Part shown: positions 51,964-60,859 of the stretch, piece by piece
Position numbering within the stretch: the stretch's first letter is position 1
How the letters are laid out: each line of letters starts with the position of its first letter
Program-made: the position numbers and the translations under genes
DNA from: Hyphomonadaceae bacterium BRH_c29
Lineage (GTDB): Bacteria > Pseudomonadota > Alphaproteobacteria > Caulobacterales > Hyphomonadaceae
DNA length: 64,000 bases
NCBI GenBank assembly: GCA_000961695.1
Contig: LADW01000057.1
Coordinates: 1 to 64,000, forward strand
Direction of reading: 5' to 3'
Notes under the pieces: generated by a model
What the model was told of the DNA's origin: nothing
Database searches by the model: none
Seen by the model: the letters and a program-made list of their open reading frames with translations, nothing else

Positions 51964-52605
51964 TCACGATCTGACAAGACCGGTCACCCAGTCCTTGCCG
52001 AAGTGAATGGCGGTGAGGACAGCTGTCGGGCCAAGGATCAGCAGCGACGAGACCCAGACAAAGCCGAGCAGGCAGCCGATCACGACCAGAAAGCCGTCCT
52101 TGTTGATCAGGCCAAAGGCCGCAAGCGCCACGGCAAAGCCGGGCACGGTGTTGGTCATGGGCAGCGGGACCAGAATCGAGGCGCAGAACAGGCAGAGTAT
52201 GACGCCGACAAGGCGTTCGGAACGCGGGCCGGTAATGGTGGTCAGGCGGGGTTTCGAGAAGGTCTCGATCCAGCCGAGCCATTTGCGGCCGCCCTTGGCC
52301 ATGGCGGTCAGGCCGTCTCGGTTGATCTTGCGGGTGCCGAGCGCGTCGGGCAGCCACGGCTGTTCCTTGCCCATCGCCATCTGGACCGCCAGCGCCATCA
52401 TCGGCAGGGCGACGACTTGCGGCACGCCATAGAGGAACGGGATGCAGCAGGGCAGGGCCAGCAGGAACAGGCCGGCCCCGAAGGCGCTCTCGTCCAGCTG
52501 GTCGAAAATCTCACGCAGGGAATAGCCTTCTTCCGGCGCCCCGGCAGCCATGCCCTCGACGGTCTGAAGGAGGGTTCTCTCGTTTCCGGCTTCCATGACA
52601 CTCAT
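51964..52605 (-). CDS. ExoD-family exopolysaccharide synthesis protein
   Basis: 213 residues. ExoD pattern: LREIFDQLDESAFGAGLFLLALPCCIPFLYGVPQV, then GRKWLGWIETFSKPRL and a second membrane half (about 130-200). Rhizobial ExoD affects exopolysaccharide production and alkaline tolerance; its biochemistry is unknown. No exopolysaccharide cluster is adjacent. Confidence 0.9.
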   Translation of the reverse strand: MSVMEAGNERTLLQTVEGMAAGAPEEGYSLREIFDQLDESAFGAGLFLLALPCCIPFLYGVPQVVALPMMALAVQMAMGKEQPWLPDALGTRKINRDGLTAMAKGGRKWLGWIETFSKPRLTTITGPRSERLVGVILCLFCASILVPLPMTNTVPGFAVALAAFGLINKDGFLVVIGCLLGFVWVSSLLILGPTAVLTAIHFGKDWVTGLVRS

Positions 52606-52692
52606 TCGCGTTCGATCCGTCCTGCATTTCGGCTACAAGGGTGAGATTGACGGGCCTGCCTGCCTCGGGCAGGAGAGGCCTTCCCGTATAGG

Positions 52693-52778
52693 GCCTCTGT
52701 GGCGGAATGGTAGACGCGGCGGATTCAAAATCCGCTTCTGGTGACAGAGTGCCGGTTCGAGTCCGGCCAGAGGTACCA
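52693..52778 (+). tRNA. tRNA-Leu (anticodon CAA)
   Basis: 86 nt including an encoded CCA. Acceptor GCCTCTG/CAGAGGT has a terminal G-U. Anticodon stem GCGGA/TCCGC with loop TTCAAAA (CAA at 52726-52728), a long type II variable arm TTCTGGTGACAGAGT and T arm GCCGG TTCGAGT CCGGC confirm it. Confidence 0.95.
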
Positions 52779-52795
52779 AGCACGTCCGCGTGCCA

Positions 52796-53494
52796 TCAAT
52801 ATTCGTATTTCTCCACCCGTGTCAGGTCGATGATATAGGCAGCGTCCGCAAGGTCGCTTTCCTGCTTCTCTGCATGAAGCGTGCCTTCGATCCAGACAGC
52901 CTGCGGCAGGTCCTTCAGCAGGATCGGCTTGTCGGTGCGGATGAAGATGGTCTGGTTCGGCGGCGGCGGCGGGGCGTGGATACAGGCCCCGAAGTAGGGC
53001 ACCAGCAGGAATTCGCTGATCTCGGCCTTGGCGTCATAGGAAAACGGCACCGTATAGCCCGGCATCCGGATCTTCTTGCCGTCAAAGGTGTCGACCGTAT
53101 TGAACGAGCCAATCTGCGTGGCTGTGTCGGCTGAAGAGCCTTCCGCGATGGAATACATCGCCGCCATCTGGGCCGCGTACATTTTCTGGAGGCGTTCTTC
53201 CTCGCCTTCCGGCATCAGGTCTTCCCAGCCGATCGCGGTGACGCCGCGGGCTTTCATCTCTTCTTCCGCTTTCAGGGCCTTTGCCGCTGCCGCCGCGATG
53301 GAGGAGTCGGCGGCCGCTTTTTCCGCGTCGCTTTCACCGATCTTGTCGCCGACTTTCGGCTCAGCCGGGGCGGAGGTTGCCTGAGCCGTCTGGGTCTTTG
53401 AAGTTTCTGCATCGGCCGCCGGGGCTGAGGCTTCGCTACAGGCGGCCGACAGGCTGAGCAGGACGAGGGCGGGCAGGATATGAGAGCGCTTCAT
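52796..53494 (-). CDS. DUF3299 lipoprotein
   Basis: 232 residues. Lipobox SLSAACSE (Cys near 19), an Ala-rich spacer and a helical stretch (about 55-95), then the DUF3299 domain (about 130-232) with RMPGYTVPFSYD, FLLVPYFGACIHAPPPPPNQ and IEGTLH. In vibrios a DUF3299 gene belongs to a zinc-linked operon together with DUF2796 and an ABC transporter, and the same neighbours occur here. It is 54 bases after the FtsX-type permease gene. Confidence 0.88.
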   Translation of the reverse strand: MKRSHILPALVLLSLSAACSEASAPAADAETSKTQTAQATSAPAEPKVGDKIGESDAEKAAADSSIAAAAAKALKAEEEMKARGVTAIGWEDLMPEGEEERLQKMYAAQMAAMYSIAEGSSADTATQIGSFNTVDTFDGKKIRMPGYTVPFSYDAKAEISEFLLVPYFGACIHAPPPPPNQTIFIRTDKPILLKDLPQAVWIEGTLHAEKQESDLADAAYIIDLTRVEKYEY

Positions 53495-53548
53495 GTGTGT
53501 TTCTTAGGCCTTCAGGGAGGAGTGTGCCAGACAGGTTTGAGGGTGACT

Positions 53549-54817
53549 TTACAGCTTCACGGACAGGCCGTCTGCGAGCGATCTGCGGAAAGCTGCCCAG
53601 GCCGGGATGGCGCCCGCCAACAGGGACGCCCCGGTTACGGCCAGCAGGGTGATCAGGTCGGTCATGCCGGGCCCCGTGCCTCCAAGGGAAATGCCATAGC
53701 GCTGCATCACGATGGGACCTGCAATCAGGACCAGGACGTGCACGATCACAATTCCGAGAGCCGCCCCGCCAAAGCCGATCAGGCCCGCCTCCAGCGTCAG
53801 CAAACCGAAGATATGCCCTGGCCGGGCACCCACGGCCCGCAGGATCGACATTTCCCGCCGCCGCTCGTTCAGGCTGGTCAGGATGGATGTGAGGATGGAC
53901 ACGACGCCGACCGCGATCACGAAGATCGACACGGCCAGCAGCGCCCGCTCTGCCATCGCGGTCACGCTCCACAGCTCGGCCAGCGCCTCGCCGGGGATGA
54001 TCGCCATCAGGGGCTCGCCCTTGTTGGTATTGATCTCGCGCCGCGTGCGCAGGATCGTGCCCTTGCGCTTGAGGCCCGCATAGATCGCGGTGACCGTCTT
54101 GGGCGTCAGGTTGAAGCTGCGGATCATGTCTTCGGTGATCGAGTCGGATAGCGGGTTCTTCGCGCCGGATTCCCAGCCGACATGGATCGCCGTGATGGCC
54201 TCCAGCGAGACGATCACCGTGCGGTCGACCGGTGTGCCTGTCGGCGCGAGAATGCCGACCACGCGGAACGGGCGGTTCTCATGACCCGAGCCGAAATCCG
54301 CCTTGCCGAGCCCGTGGGACAGGACAAGCGGCGAGCCGATCTCATAGCCAAGCTCGCGGGCGACGTCGGCGCCGACCACGGCATCGAACAGGTCGTCCAT
54401 TTCCCGGCCCTTGGCGAAGCGGAGCGATTCGCCGCGGCCATATTGGTAATGCTCGAAATAGGCGTGATCCGTCCCCATCACGCGGAAGCCGCGATGGCTG
54501 TCGCCGAGCGAGATCGGCACCGTCCAGGCGATGTCGTCACGCGCGGAAAGCTTCTGATAGGTCGGCCAGGAAACCTCTGCCGTCGCATTGCCCATCCGGA
54601 AGACCGAGTAGAGCAGCAGGTTCACGCTTCCCGTGGGTGCGCCGATGATCAGGTCCGTGCCGGAGATCGTATGGCCAAAGCCTTCGCGCGCGCCGGTGCG
54701 GGCCTTGTCGACCCCCAGGAACAGCGCCACGGACAGGGCGACGGCAAACAGGGTTAGCAGGAAAGAGGCGCGCCGGTTCAGCAGGCTTTTCCAGGCGAGC
54801 GTAAACAGGGCCTTCAT
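53549..54817 (-). CDS. FtsX-type ABC transporter permease
   Basis: 422 residues. N-terminal membrane helix, MacB-like periplasmic core (about 40-270), and a C-terminal FtsX domain with three helices (about 290-405). These permeases usually handle lipoproteins or mechanical signalling rather than small ions. It overlaps the ATPase gene by 4 bases, and the pair works together. Confidence 0.92.
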   Translation of the reverse strand: MKALFTLAWKSLLNRRASFLLTLFAVALSVALFLGVDKARTGAREGFGHTISGTDLIIGAPTGSVNLLLYSVFRMGNATAEVSWPTYQKLSARDDIAWTVPISLGDSHRGFRVMGTDHAYFEHYQYGRGESLRFAKGREMDDLFDAVVGADVARELGYEIGSPLVLSHGLGKADFGSGHENRPFRVVGILAPTGTPVDRTVIVSLEAITAIHVGWESGAKNPLSDSITEDMIRSFNLTPKTVTAIYAGLKRKGTILRTRREINTNKGEPLMAIIPGEALAELWSVTAMAERALLAVSIFVIAVGVVSILTSILTSLNERRREMSILRAVGARPGHIFGLLTLEAGLIGFGGAALGIVIVHVLVLIAGPIVMQRYGISLGGTGPGMTDLITLLAVTGASLLAGAIPAWAAFRRSLADGLSVKL

Positions 54818-55524
54818 GCGGTCACTCCCGCCGTGTTGATTTCTGCAAGGTCCACCGCGCGGTCGAACAGGCGGGCGAGGCTGGCATCGTGGCTGACGAA
54901 CAGAAGCGCCGCGCCGGTGCGGCTGGCCTCCTCGCTGAGCAGTTCGATGAACCGGTCGCGCGCATCGGCATCCAGCGCCGAAGTCGGCTCGTCCGCGATC
55001 ACGATGTCCGGCCCGCCGATCAGGGCGCGGGCGGCGGCTACGCGCTGTTGCTGGCCGACAGAGAGATCCGAGACGCGCCGGTCGAGCATGGCAGGGTCTG
55101 TCAGGCCGAGCCGGCCCAGAAGGCGCCTTGCTTCTTCGTCCGGATGGGCGCCCACGGCCTTGCGCCGGGCAGGGGAGAAGTGAAGCGGCAGGGTCACGTT
55201 CCCGGTCACCGAGAGATACGGCACCAGATTGAACATCTGGAAGATAACGCCGAGATGATCGGCCCGGACCCGGTCACGCGCTGCGGCGCTGAGGCGGGCC
55301 ATGTCATTGCCCAGCACGTTGATCGTGCCGGTGCCGGGACTGAGCACGCCGGCGATCAGGCCCAGAAGGGTCGACTTCCCGGACCCGGAGGGTCCGCGCA
55401 GGAACAGCTTCTCCCCGCGCCCAAGGGTGAAGCTCTTTATGTCCAGAACCGGCGGATTGCCCGGCCAGGCAAAGCGGAGGTTCTCGACCCGGATGGCGTC
55501 CGTGCTCGATGTGTCAGATGGCAT
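54814..55524 (-). CDS. ABC transporter ATP-binding protein (LolD/MacB type)
   Basis: 236 residues from the ATG at 55524; the ORF-track start 77 codons upstream lies in the DUF2796 gene. Walker A GPSGSGKST, signature LSVGQQQRVAAARALIG, Walker B IVIADEPTSALD, and the His switch SHDAS. It powers the adjacent FtsX-type permease. Start overlaps the DUF2796 stop (TGATG). Confidence 0.95.
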   Translation of the reverse strand: MPSDTSSTDAIRVENLRFAWPGNPPVLDIKSFTLGRGEKLFLRGPSGSGKSTLLGLIAGVLSPGTGTINVLGNDMARLSAAARDRVRADHLGVIFQMFNLVPYLSVTGNVTLPLHFSPARRKAVGAHPDEEARRLLGRLGLTDPAMLDRRVSDLSVGQQQRVAAARALIGGPDIVIADEPTSALDADARDRFIELLSEEASRTGAALLFVSHDASLARLFDRAVDLAEINTAGVTA

Positions 55525-56162
55525 CAGTCGAAATCGATCTCGGTATCTGTGGGGGTGAGTTCCTTGGCGACCTGCTCGCCCGCCGGGCCGAGATAGATCG
55601 CGTCGATATGCTGGAAGGCGGGGTAGAGGTCGAACAGGTGGATCTGCATGCCCTCGACCCGGTCGATCTTCGCGCAGCGCCAGACAACGGAGATCGTCAT
55701 CGCGCCATGACTGCCATCGGTGCGCCCGGTGACAGAGCGTTCGGTCTCTTCGCACTCGGTCGGCCCGAACGGCTCGGCGATGCCGTTGGCGTATTCCTCC
55801 GATTTGGTGCCGCTCGGTGCCTTGGCTTCGGACAGGCCGAAATTCGCCAGCGGCGCGTCGAGGGTCAGGGTCAGGAAGTCGTCTTCCTGCGTGATCGACA
55901 GGTCGCCGCCGCCATGGACATGAGGCTCGCCTGCATGATCCGGCTCGCTGTCGAGCGCAGGATCGGCGCCCTCAACTTCACCGGCTGCCGGGATCTCGGC
56001 TTCGACGGAGTCGATCACTTCCACGTGTGGCGGTGCGGCTTCGAACGCAGCCGGTTCAGGCGCCTCAGGCTCGTAAGGCTTGGTGGCGGGGCTGCAGGCT
56101 GCCAGGACAAGCAGGCTGAAGCCGGACATGGCCGCAATTGGCCTCGAATTGAAAGATATCAT
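55524..56162 (-). CDS. DUF2796 (ZrgA-family) zinc-associated lipoprotein
   Basis: 212 residues from the ATG at 56162 (GGAGG upstream). Lipobox LVLAACSP, a Glu/Pro/Ala spacer, then HAGEPHVHGGGDLSI and the DUF2796 domain with conserved Cys (PTECEE, WRCAKID). His-rich clusters suit zinc binding. Family member ZrgA is linked to zinc uptake in Vibrio; here the ABC genes and DUF3299 follow as in that locus. First gene of the operon. Confidence 0.88.
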   Translation of the reverse strand: MISFNSRPIAAMSGFSLLVLAACSPATKPYEPEAPEPAAFEAAPPHVEVIDSVEAEIPAAGEVEGADPALDSEPDHAGEPHVHGGGDLSITQEDDFLTLTLDAPLANFGLSEAKAPSGTKSEEYANGIAEPFGPTECEETERSVTGRTDGSHGAMTISVVWRCAKIDRVEGMQIHLFDLYPAFQHIDAIYLGPAGEQVAKELTPTDTEIDFD

Positions 56163-56227
56163 TGTGGGCCTCCGGTGCGCCTCACAGCGGGATAATGCGA
56201 AAATATCAAGATTTTTGTCGCGGTTGC

Positions 56228-56256
56228 GATAATGATACTCTATCACATTTAATCAA
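56228..56256. promoter_or_regulatory. Divergent zinc-locus promoters with palindromic operator (candidate Zur site)
   Basis: The 13-bp palindrome TGATACTCTATCA (56233-56245) sits in the middle of two opposed candidate promoters. Minus: TTGATT, 17 bp, ATTATC toward DUF2796. Plus: TTGCGA, 17 bp, ATTTAA toward the ZIP gene. A repressor bound there would block both. Both flanking genes concern zinc, so Zur is the natural candidate, but the site is not an obvious match to known consensus. Confidence 0.55.
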
Positions 56257-56313
56257 GGCGGGGCTTGCAGGAGTCCGACCGCTAATTTCTTAACGCCGCC
56301 GGTTTGCTCACTT

Positions 56314-57105
56314 ATGCTCGAAACGCTCCAGGCCCCTCTTCTGTTCGGCTTGACCGCCGCCTTCATGACCACGCTCGGCCTGCTCACAGTGTCGGTGCGC
56401 GGGGACTGGAGTGCGCGCTATTCCGGCCTGTTCGCGCTGACCGCTGGTGGCATGTTGGTCAGCCTGACCCTGTTGCACATCGCGCCGGAAGCCTTCGAGC
56501 TGAGCCGGCATGCGCCAGTCTTCATGATGGTGGGCTTCTTTGGCGGTCTTTTGCTCCACTTCGGAATCGGGGCCCTGTTCCCCGAAAGCGCGGGCCGGGG
56601 CAAGACGGCGGCGATCACGCCGCTGGCGGCGGTGGCGGTCCATTCCCTGCTGGATGGTGTGATCTATTCGGTGACCTTCGCGGCCAGTTTTTCCTCAGGC
56701 GTGTATGCGGCGGCCGGCCTGATGCTGCACGAGTTTCCGGAGGGCGTGATCGCGTTCGCCATTCTGCGCCGACACAGTTTCTCCAACCGGGAGGCCTTCT
56801 TCTGGGCCTTCCTGGCCTCGGCCCTCACAACGCCGCTCGGTGTGCTGGTGGCAACGCCCTTCATGTATGGCCTGACGCCGGACATTGTCGGCAGCCTGTT
56901 CGCTGTCTCGGCCGGTCTGCTGCTCTACGTGGCCACCGGACCGCTGATGGAGCCAATGGATGAAGAGCCGCCCCTGCGCAGCATGCTCGCGCTCAGCGCC
57001 GGTGTGGCTCTGGCCGTGCTGATGGCGCTGGTGCCGCTTCACCCGCACGAGGACGAAGGCGGGCACATCGTGCCTGCGCCGCACGCCATCACGGACCACG
57101 ACTAG
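56314..57105 (+). CDS. ZIP-family metal transporter
   Basis: 263 residues, eight predicted helices. The binuclear-site motifs of ZIP carriers are intact: HSLLDGVIYS (helix IV) and HEFPEGVIAF (helix V). A terminal His-rich tail (HPHEDEGGH) may bind metal. It imports zinc or a similar divalent cation. Divergent from the DUF2796 operon across the shared operator. Confidence 0.92.
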   Translation: MLETLQAPLLFGLTAAFMTTLGLLTVSVRGDWSARYSGLFALTAGGMLVSLTLLHIAPEAFELSRHAPVFMMVGFFGGLLLHFGIGALFPESAGRGKTAAITPLAAVAVHSLLDGVIYSVTFAASFSSGVYAAAGLMLHEFPEGVIAFAILRRHSFSNREAFFWAFLASALTTPLGVLVATPFMYGLTPDIVGSLFAVSAGLLLYVATGPLMEPMDEEPPLRSMLALSAGVALAVLMALVPLHPHEDEGGHIVPAPHAITDHD

Positions 57106-57187
57106 GCAGGGGACAAGCGGCATGTCGCTTGCAGCCTGATCCTCGGACAGCCGTCTTTATCTGAGGCGGCGATGTGGGGAGAAGTCG

Positions 57188-57877
57188 ATGCGGAACGGAC
57201 AGAAGGGCTCTATTTACGAATTCGCCGGACAAGCAGGTCTTCGGAATACCGGAGACGCCCCCGCCATGCTGACCCTGCCCATTCTTGCGAAACTGTCCTC
57301 CGCCGCCGTCGCAGCGGCGCTGACGGCCAGCATCACCTATGGCCAGTATACGATTGCCTCCGGTCCGAACGGGTCCGGCCTGATGCCGCCTGCCAGTGTC
57401 CTGCATCCTCAGGCCAGCACGGACGCCGTGCTCGATCCGCTGGCCGAGATGATGCAGGCGCTGGGCGCCATGAAACAGGAACAGGCCAAGTCGGCGCGCA
57501 ACCGGGCCATGGTTGACTGGCTGGCCTCCCTGCGCACGGATTTCACGGTGGAGCGCTTCGATTCCGGGCTTGTTTACAAGGTGCGCTATGCACCTGACGG
57601 TGACGCAGGTGAGGTTCTGGAAGACTTTGTGGCGGTGCCGTATGGTCCTGAAATGTCGTTTGCGGTGACCCTGAAGGCCGCCGATGCGGGCGCCGTGACC
57701 GTTGAGGGCATATCGTGCACCGCTCAACAGACGTTCCGTCGTGTGGATATTTCGGCCGGGACGGGCGCAGCGCAGGCTGAGGCCATGTCACAGGCCGAGG
57801 CCTACCTCGCCGCACCTGATGCGGCTGACCCGAGCCTGCCTGCAGATTGCCTGACGGCCCGCCTTAAGCGCGGCTAG
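57188..57877 (+). CDS. Membrane-anchored hypothetical protein
   Basis: 229 residues; GGGGAG lies six bases upstream of ATG 57188. An N-terminal hydrophobic segment (about 27-50, LPILAKLSSAAVAAALTASI) is followed by a predicted periplasmic domain (75-225) with two Cys (ISCTAQ, ADCLTA). A start at 57266 would place the hydrophobic part at the very N-terminus. No family recognised. Stop overlaps that of phaZ. Confidence 0.72.
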   Translation: MRNGQKGSIYEFAGQAGLRNTGDAPAMLTLPILAKLSSAAVAAALTASITYGQYTIASGPNGSGLMPPASVLHPQASTDAVLDPLAEMMQALGAMKQEQAKSARNRAMVDWLASLRTDFTVERFDSGLVYKVRYAPDGDAGEVLEDFVAVPYGPEMSFAVTLKAADAGAVTVEGISCTAQQTFRRVDISAGTGAAQAEAMSQAEAYLAAPDAADPSLPADCLTARLKRG

Positions 57878-59160
57878 CTTTCGGCCTGTGCCGCTTCGTC
57901 CAGTTCGCGATCAGTGAACCGGTTTGTAAACTGGGTCACGCGCGGGACGATCTCTGTCCGGAAGCGGTTGCCGTTGAACACGCCATAATGGCCAACGCCG
58001 GGCTGGATATAGTCCGCCTTCAGCTTGTCCGGCAGCTTGGAGCAGAGGTCGTGCGCCGCCTGTGTCTGGCCGATGCCGGAAATGTCGTCTTTCTCGCCTT
58101 CCACCGTCATCAGCGCGACATCGCGGATCGTCTCCGGCTTGATGAGACGGGAATGGCGATACTTCATGACGCCGCGCGCCAGGTGGTGTTCCTGGAACAC
58201 GCGCAGGATGGTCTGCAGGTAGAATTCTTCCGTCAGGTCGAGGACGGAGAGGTATTCGTCATAGAATTCCCGGTGCTTGCCAACATTGTCGCCGTCGCCA
58301 TCGACGAGGTGGTTGAAGAAGCGCCACTGCGCATCGACGTGGCGGCCCCAGTTCATGTTCATGAACGAGGCAAGCTGCACGAAGCCCGGATAGACCCGGC
58401 GGAACACGCCCGGATAGGGGCCCGGCACCGTGTGGATCATGTTCTCCTGGAACCAGTCGAAGGGTTTCTCCTCGGCCAGTTCGTTCGGGATGGTCGGGCT
58501 GCGGCGCGCATCAATGGGCGAACCCATGAACGTCATCGAGGCCGGACGGTTCGGATCATTGTCCTCAGCCATCATGGAAATCGCCGCCAGCACTGGCGGG
58601 CCAGGCTGGCAGACGGCCAGCACGTGCGCGCCGGGGCCGATATGGGTGATCATGTTGCGGACATGATCCATATAGTCGTCGAGATCGAACCGGCCGAGCC
58701 AGACCGGCGCCATGCGCGCATCCGACCAGTCGGTGATATAGACGTCATGCGTTTCCAGGAAGCCTTCGACCGTGCCGCGCAGCAGCGTGGCATAGTGGCC
58801 TGACAGCGGCGCAACGATCAGCATCCGGGGCAGGGGCGCGGCGCCCGGCTTGCGCGCGGCGGCCAGCGCGTCCGGATCCTTGCGGAAGTGGACCATGTTG
58901 CACCAGGGAGATTTCCAGGCGACCGTCGGGGTCACGTCGACCGGCGCGCTGTTGATCCTGACGGTGTCGATGTTCCATTCCGGCTTGCCGTAATAGCGCG
59001 TTGCGCTTTCGAACACGTCCGCAAAGGCGCCAAGCGTCTTGCCGTATTCAGTCTTCGCCATCGGGTTCAGCGGGGAATGCATCGCCATGCGGCTTGCCTT
59101 CACGGCCAGACGCATCGGTGCCATTGCGGCGCGATTCATTTCGACAAGGGAGTAGAGCAT
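57874..59160 (-). CDS. phaZ: Intracellular polyhydroxyalkanoate depolymerase
   Basis: 428 residues from the ATG at 59160. The PHA-granule depolymerase signature is present: AVCQPGPPVLAAISMM with nucleophile Cys near 184 instead of Ser, as in the Ralstonia PhaZa1 family. Late acidic and His residues (GEKDDIS, GVGHYGVF) complete the triad. It releases 3-hydroxyacids from storage granules. phaC and phasin genes are not in the window. Confidence 0.94.
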   Translation of the reverse strand: MLYSLVEMNRAAMAPMRLAVKASRMAMHSPLNPMAKTEYGKTLGAFADVFESATRYYGKPEWNIDTVRINSAPVDVTPTVAWKSPWCNMVHFRKDPDALAAARKPGAAPLPRMLIVAPLSGHYATLLRGTVEGFLETHDVYITDWSDARMAPVWLGRFDLDDYMDHVRNMITHIGPGAHVLAVCQPGPPVLAAISMMAEDNDPNRPASMTFMGSPIDARRSPTIPNELAEEKPFDWFQENMIHTVPGPYPGVFRRVYPGFVQLASFMNMNWGRHVDAQWRFFNHLVDGDGDNVGKHREFYDEYLSVLDLTEEFYLQTILRVFQEHHLARGVMKYRHSRLIKPETIRDVALMTVEGEKDDISGIGQTQAAHDLCSKLPDKLKADYIQPGVGHYGVFNGNRFRTEIVPRVTQFTNRFTDRELDEAAQAES

Positions 59161-59356
59161 TGCTTTACCAGCCTTCCATGTTGCAGCGCAGCATATGTCC
59201 ATGAATCTGATGTGGCAAATGGATTCGCCAGCCGGGCGCCTTACCCAAAGGTTAACCGAACCATTTGAATTTGCTCGAAACTTGCAAGGTTCCGGCTGCT
59301 CCCGATTAAGAGCCGGCTGTTAGGTCTTAAGAACGAAACGAGGCGAGGGGGTCACC

Positions 59357-59740
59357 ATGTTCCTCAAATGCGAACCCAATCCGCATCATGGCGGTCGCAT
59401 GACGCGGGCCGTGCTGTTCGATCACGGGGCAGGCCAGCGCTTCGCCATTGATGCCGAAGCCGTCCACAAACAGCCCGATCTGCTGAATGAATTCGGCGCC
59501 CATAATGGCCTGCGCTTCAAGACGCTGGACGCGGTGGCCTATGGCCTCTGCTTCATTGGCGGTGTGGGCACGATCACGGTGGCGTGGTGGATGTTTTTCG
59601 TCGGGCTGGCAGCCTGCGTGCTGATGCTGGCGGTCAATCGCAAGTCAGCCGGGGAAGCGGCCCGCAATGCGGCCCGGCGGTCGTCGATCAATTTCCGCCG
59701 CCTGCACGAACTGGGCTGTCTCTGGCTGGTCTATAACTGA
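59357..59740 (+). CDS. Small hypothetical membrane protein
   Basis: 127 residues. Two adjacent membrane helices (about 57-95, AYGLCFIGGVGTITVAWWMFFVGLAACVLMLAV) with an N-terminal cytosolic region and a basic C-terminus. GAGGG lies upstream of the ATG. No family recognised. Confidence 0.66.
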   Translation: MFLKCEPNPHHGGRMTRAVLFDHGAGQRFAIDAEAVHKQPDLLNEFGAHNGLRFKTLDAVAYGLCFIGGVGTITVAWWMFFVGLAACVLMLAVNRKSAGEAARNAARRSSINFRRLHELGCLWLVYN

Positions 59741-59747
59741 CCGACGG

Positions 59748-60170
59748 TCAGATCCCGACCATTCCGAGGACGGCGGCGACAATCGCCACCAGCATGAACA
59801 TCAGCGACAGGCTGACTGAGACGGCGCGCTGGCCTTTGCGGCTGGTGCGCGAGCCGTGTGGGGCCTTGCCGGTCTTCGGGGCCAGCATCCAGCGGTTCGA
59901 ATAGAAGCCGAACGCGGCCAGAAGCGCGGTTGCGCCTGCGGCCCAGTCGGTCGCTAGCAGGAAACAGGCGCCAGCGGCCAGCATCATGCCGGCAATCGGC
60001 GTAGACGTGGCGTGCAGCAATTCGCGCACATGCCGGTCGGCCCGGCTGCCGTCGAGTTCCTCGAAGCTGCAATTGGGTGAGGCAATCGCTGCCACCCAGG
60101 ACGCGCCGATGGCAAGCGCGCTGAAAATCAGACCGAGATTGGAGGCGAGGACGGCAAGGTTCTGGAACAT
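59748..60170 (-). CDS. Small polytopic hypothetical membrane protein
   Basis: 140 residues, four predicted helices (about 6-28, 58-78, 80-100, 118-138), with a basic loop KTGKAPHGSRTSRKG between the last two. No family recognised. Convergent with the preceding gene and 33 bases from the TetR gene. Confidence 0.68.
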   Translation of the reverse strand: MFQNLAVLASNLGLIFSALAIGASWVAAIASPNCSFEELDGSRADRHVRELLHATSTPIAGMMLAAGACFLLATDWAAGATALLAAFGFYSNRWMLAPKTGKAPHGSRTSRKGQRAVSVSLSLMFMLVAIVAAVLGMVGI

Positions 60171-60203
60171 GGGGTGGAATATGCGCGGGATTCGCGCCGC
60201 GGC

Positions 60204-60776
60204 CTAGAGAAAGCTTGTCGTCACAACCTGTTCGATCAGGGCGTCATCGGGCGGAACCTGATTGTCCAGGATCAGCATGGCCAGCCCGTGCACCAGCGAC
60301 CAGGCCTGCAGGCGCCGCATCTTCCGGTCTGCCCGTGAGGCATCGGGCGGCAGCAGGGCATTCAGCGTGTCCGACAGCATGCCGAACGGTTCATCCGTGG
60401 CGCTCGGCCCGTCGCTCCGGTCTCCGCCGGGGGCGGCGCGGGTCATCATCAGGCGAAAGACGGACGGATTGGCGAGGGCGAACTTCACATAGGCCCGGCC
60501 CATGGCCTTGAAGGCGTCCTGCGTATCGGCAGCGCTGTCCATCGCGGCGCGGAACGCCTCCGCCATGCGCTGGCCGCCGACATCACACAGCGCGGTCAGC
60601 AGCGCGGCCTTGTCCGGAAAGTGGCGGTAAACCGCCGTCGCCGAGACGCCGACATTGCGCGCAATCTCGCGCAGGCTGACATCTTCCGGCGCCCTGGTGT
60701 CCAGAAGCGCGAGGCCTTCCTCAATGAGGGCAGAGCGCAGGTCGCCATGATGGTAGCGGCCTGCGCGCGGCTTCAT
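60204..60776 (-). CDS. TetR-family transcriptional regulator
   Basis: 190 residues from the ATG at 60776; an alternative ATG at 60803 would put operator DNA inside the gene. HTH: VSLREIARNVGVSATAVYRHFPDKAALL (about 34-61). A C-terminal ligand domain (about 75-190) follows, of the WHG/TetR_C_33-like kind. Divergent from the carotenoid oxygenase, which it probably represses. It may bind the two repeats between the genes. Confidence 0.9.
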   Translation of the reverse strand: MKPRAGRYHHGDLRSALIEEGLALLDTRAPEDVSLREIARNVGVSATAVYRHFPDKAALLTALCDVGGQRMAEAFRAAMDSAADTQDAFKAMGRAYVKFALANPSVFRLMMTRAAPGGDRSDGPSATDEPFGMLSDTLNALLPPDASRADRKMRRLQAWSLVHGLAMLILDNQVPPDDALIEQVVTTSFL

Positions 60777-60821
60777 GTTGACAGTGTTATCATTCGTTGG
60801 CATGTTAGCAGTGTAAACATG
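60774..60821 (+). promoter_or_regulatory. Carotenoid-oxygenase promoter with repeated TetR-type operator
   Basis: Direct repeats CATGTTGACAGTGT (60774-60787) and CATGTTAGCAGTGT (60801-60814), 12 of 14 identical and 27 bp apart. The second also forms an inverted repeat CATGTT-9-AACATG (60801-60821). A promoter TTGACA (60778-60783), 17 bp, CATGTT (60801-60806) is embedded in them, so a bound repressor would cover it. Confidence 0.65.
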
Positions 60822-60859
60822 GTTTCTGTTCCCTGCAACGCGACACGGAGTCCCTGCAC

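Noticed and set aside
52653-52680. Hairpin GGCCT-CCTGCC / GGCAGG-AGGCC before tRNA-Leu
   Set aside because: No T-run on either strand and no gene that needs a terminator there; probably a chance fold or part of the tRNA promoter region.
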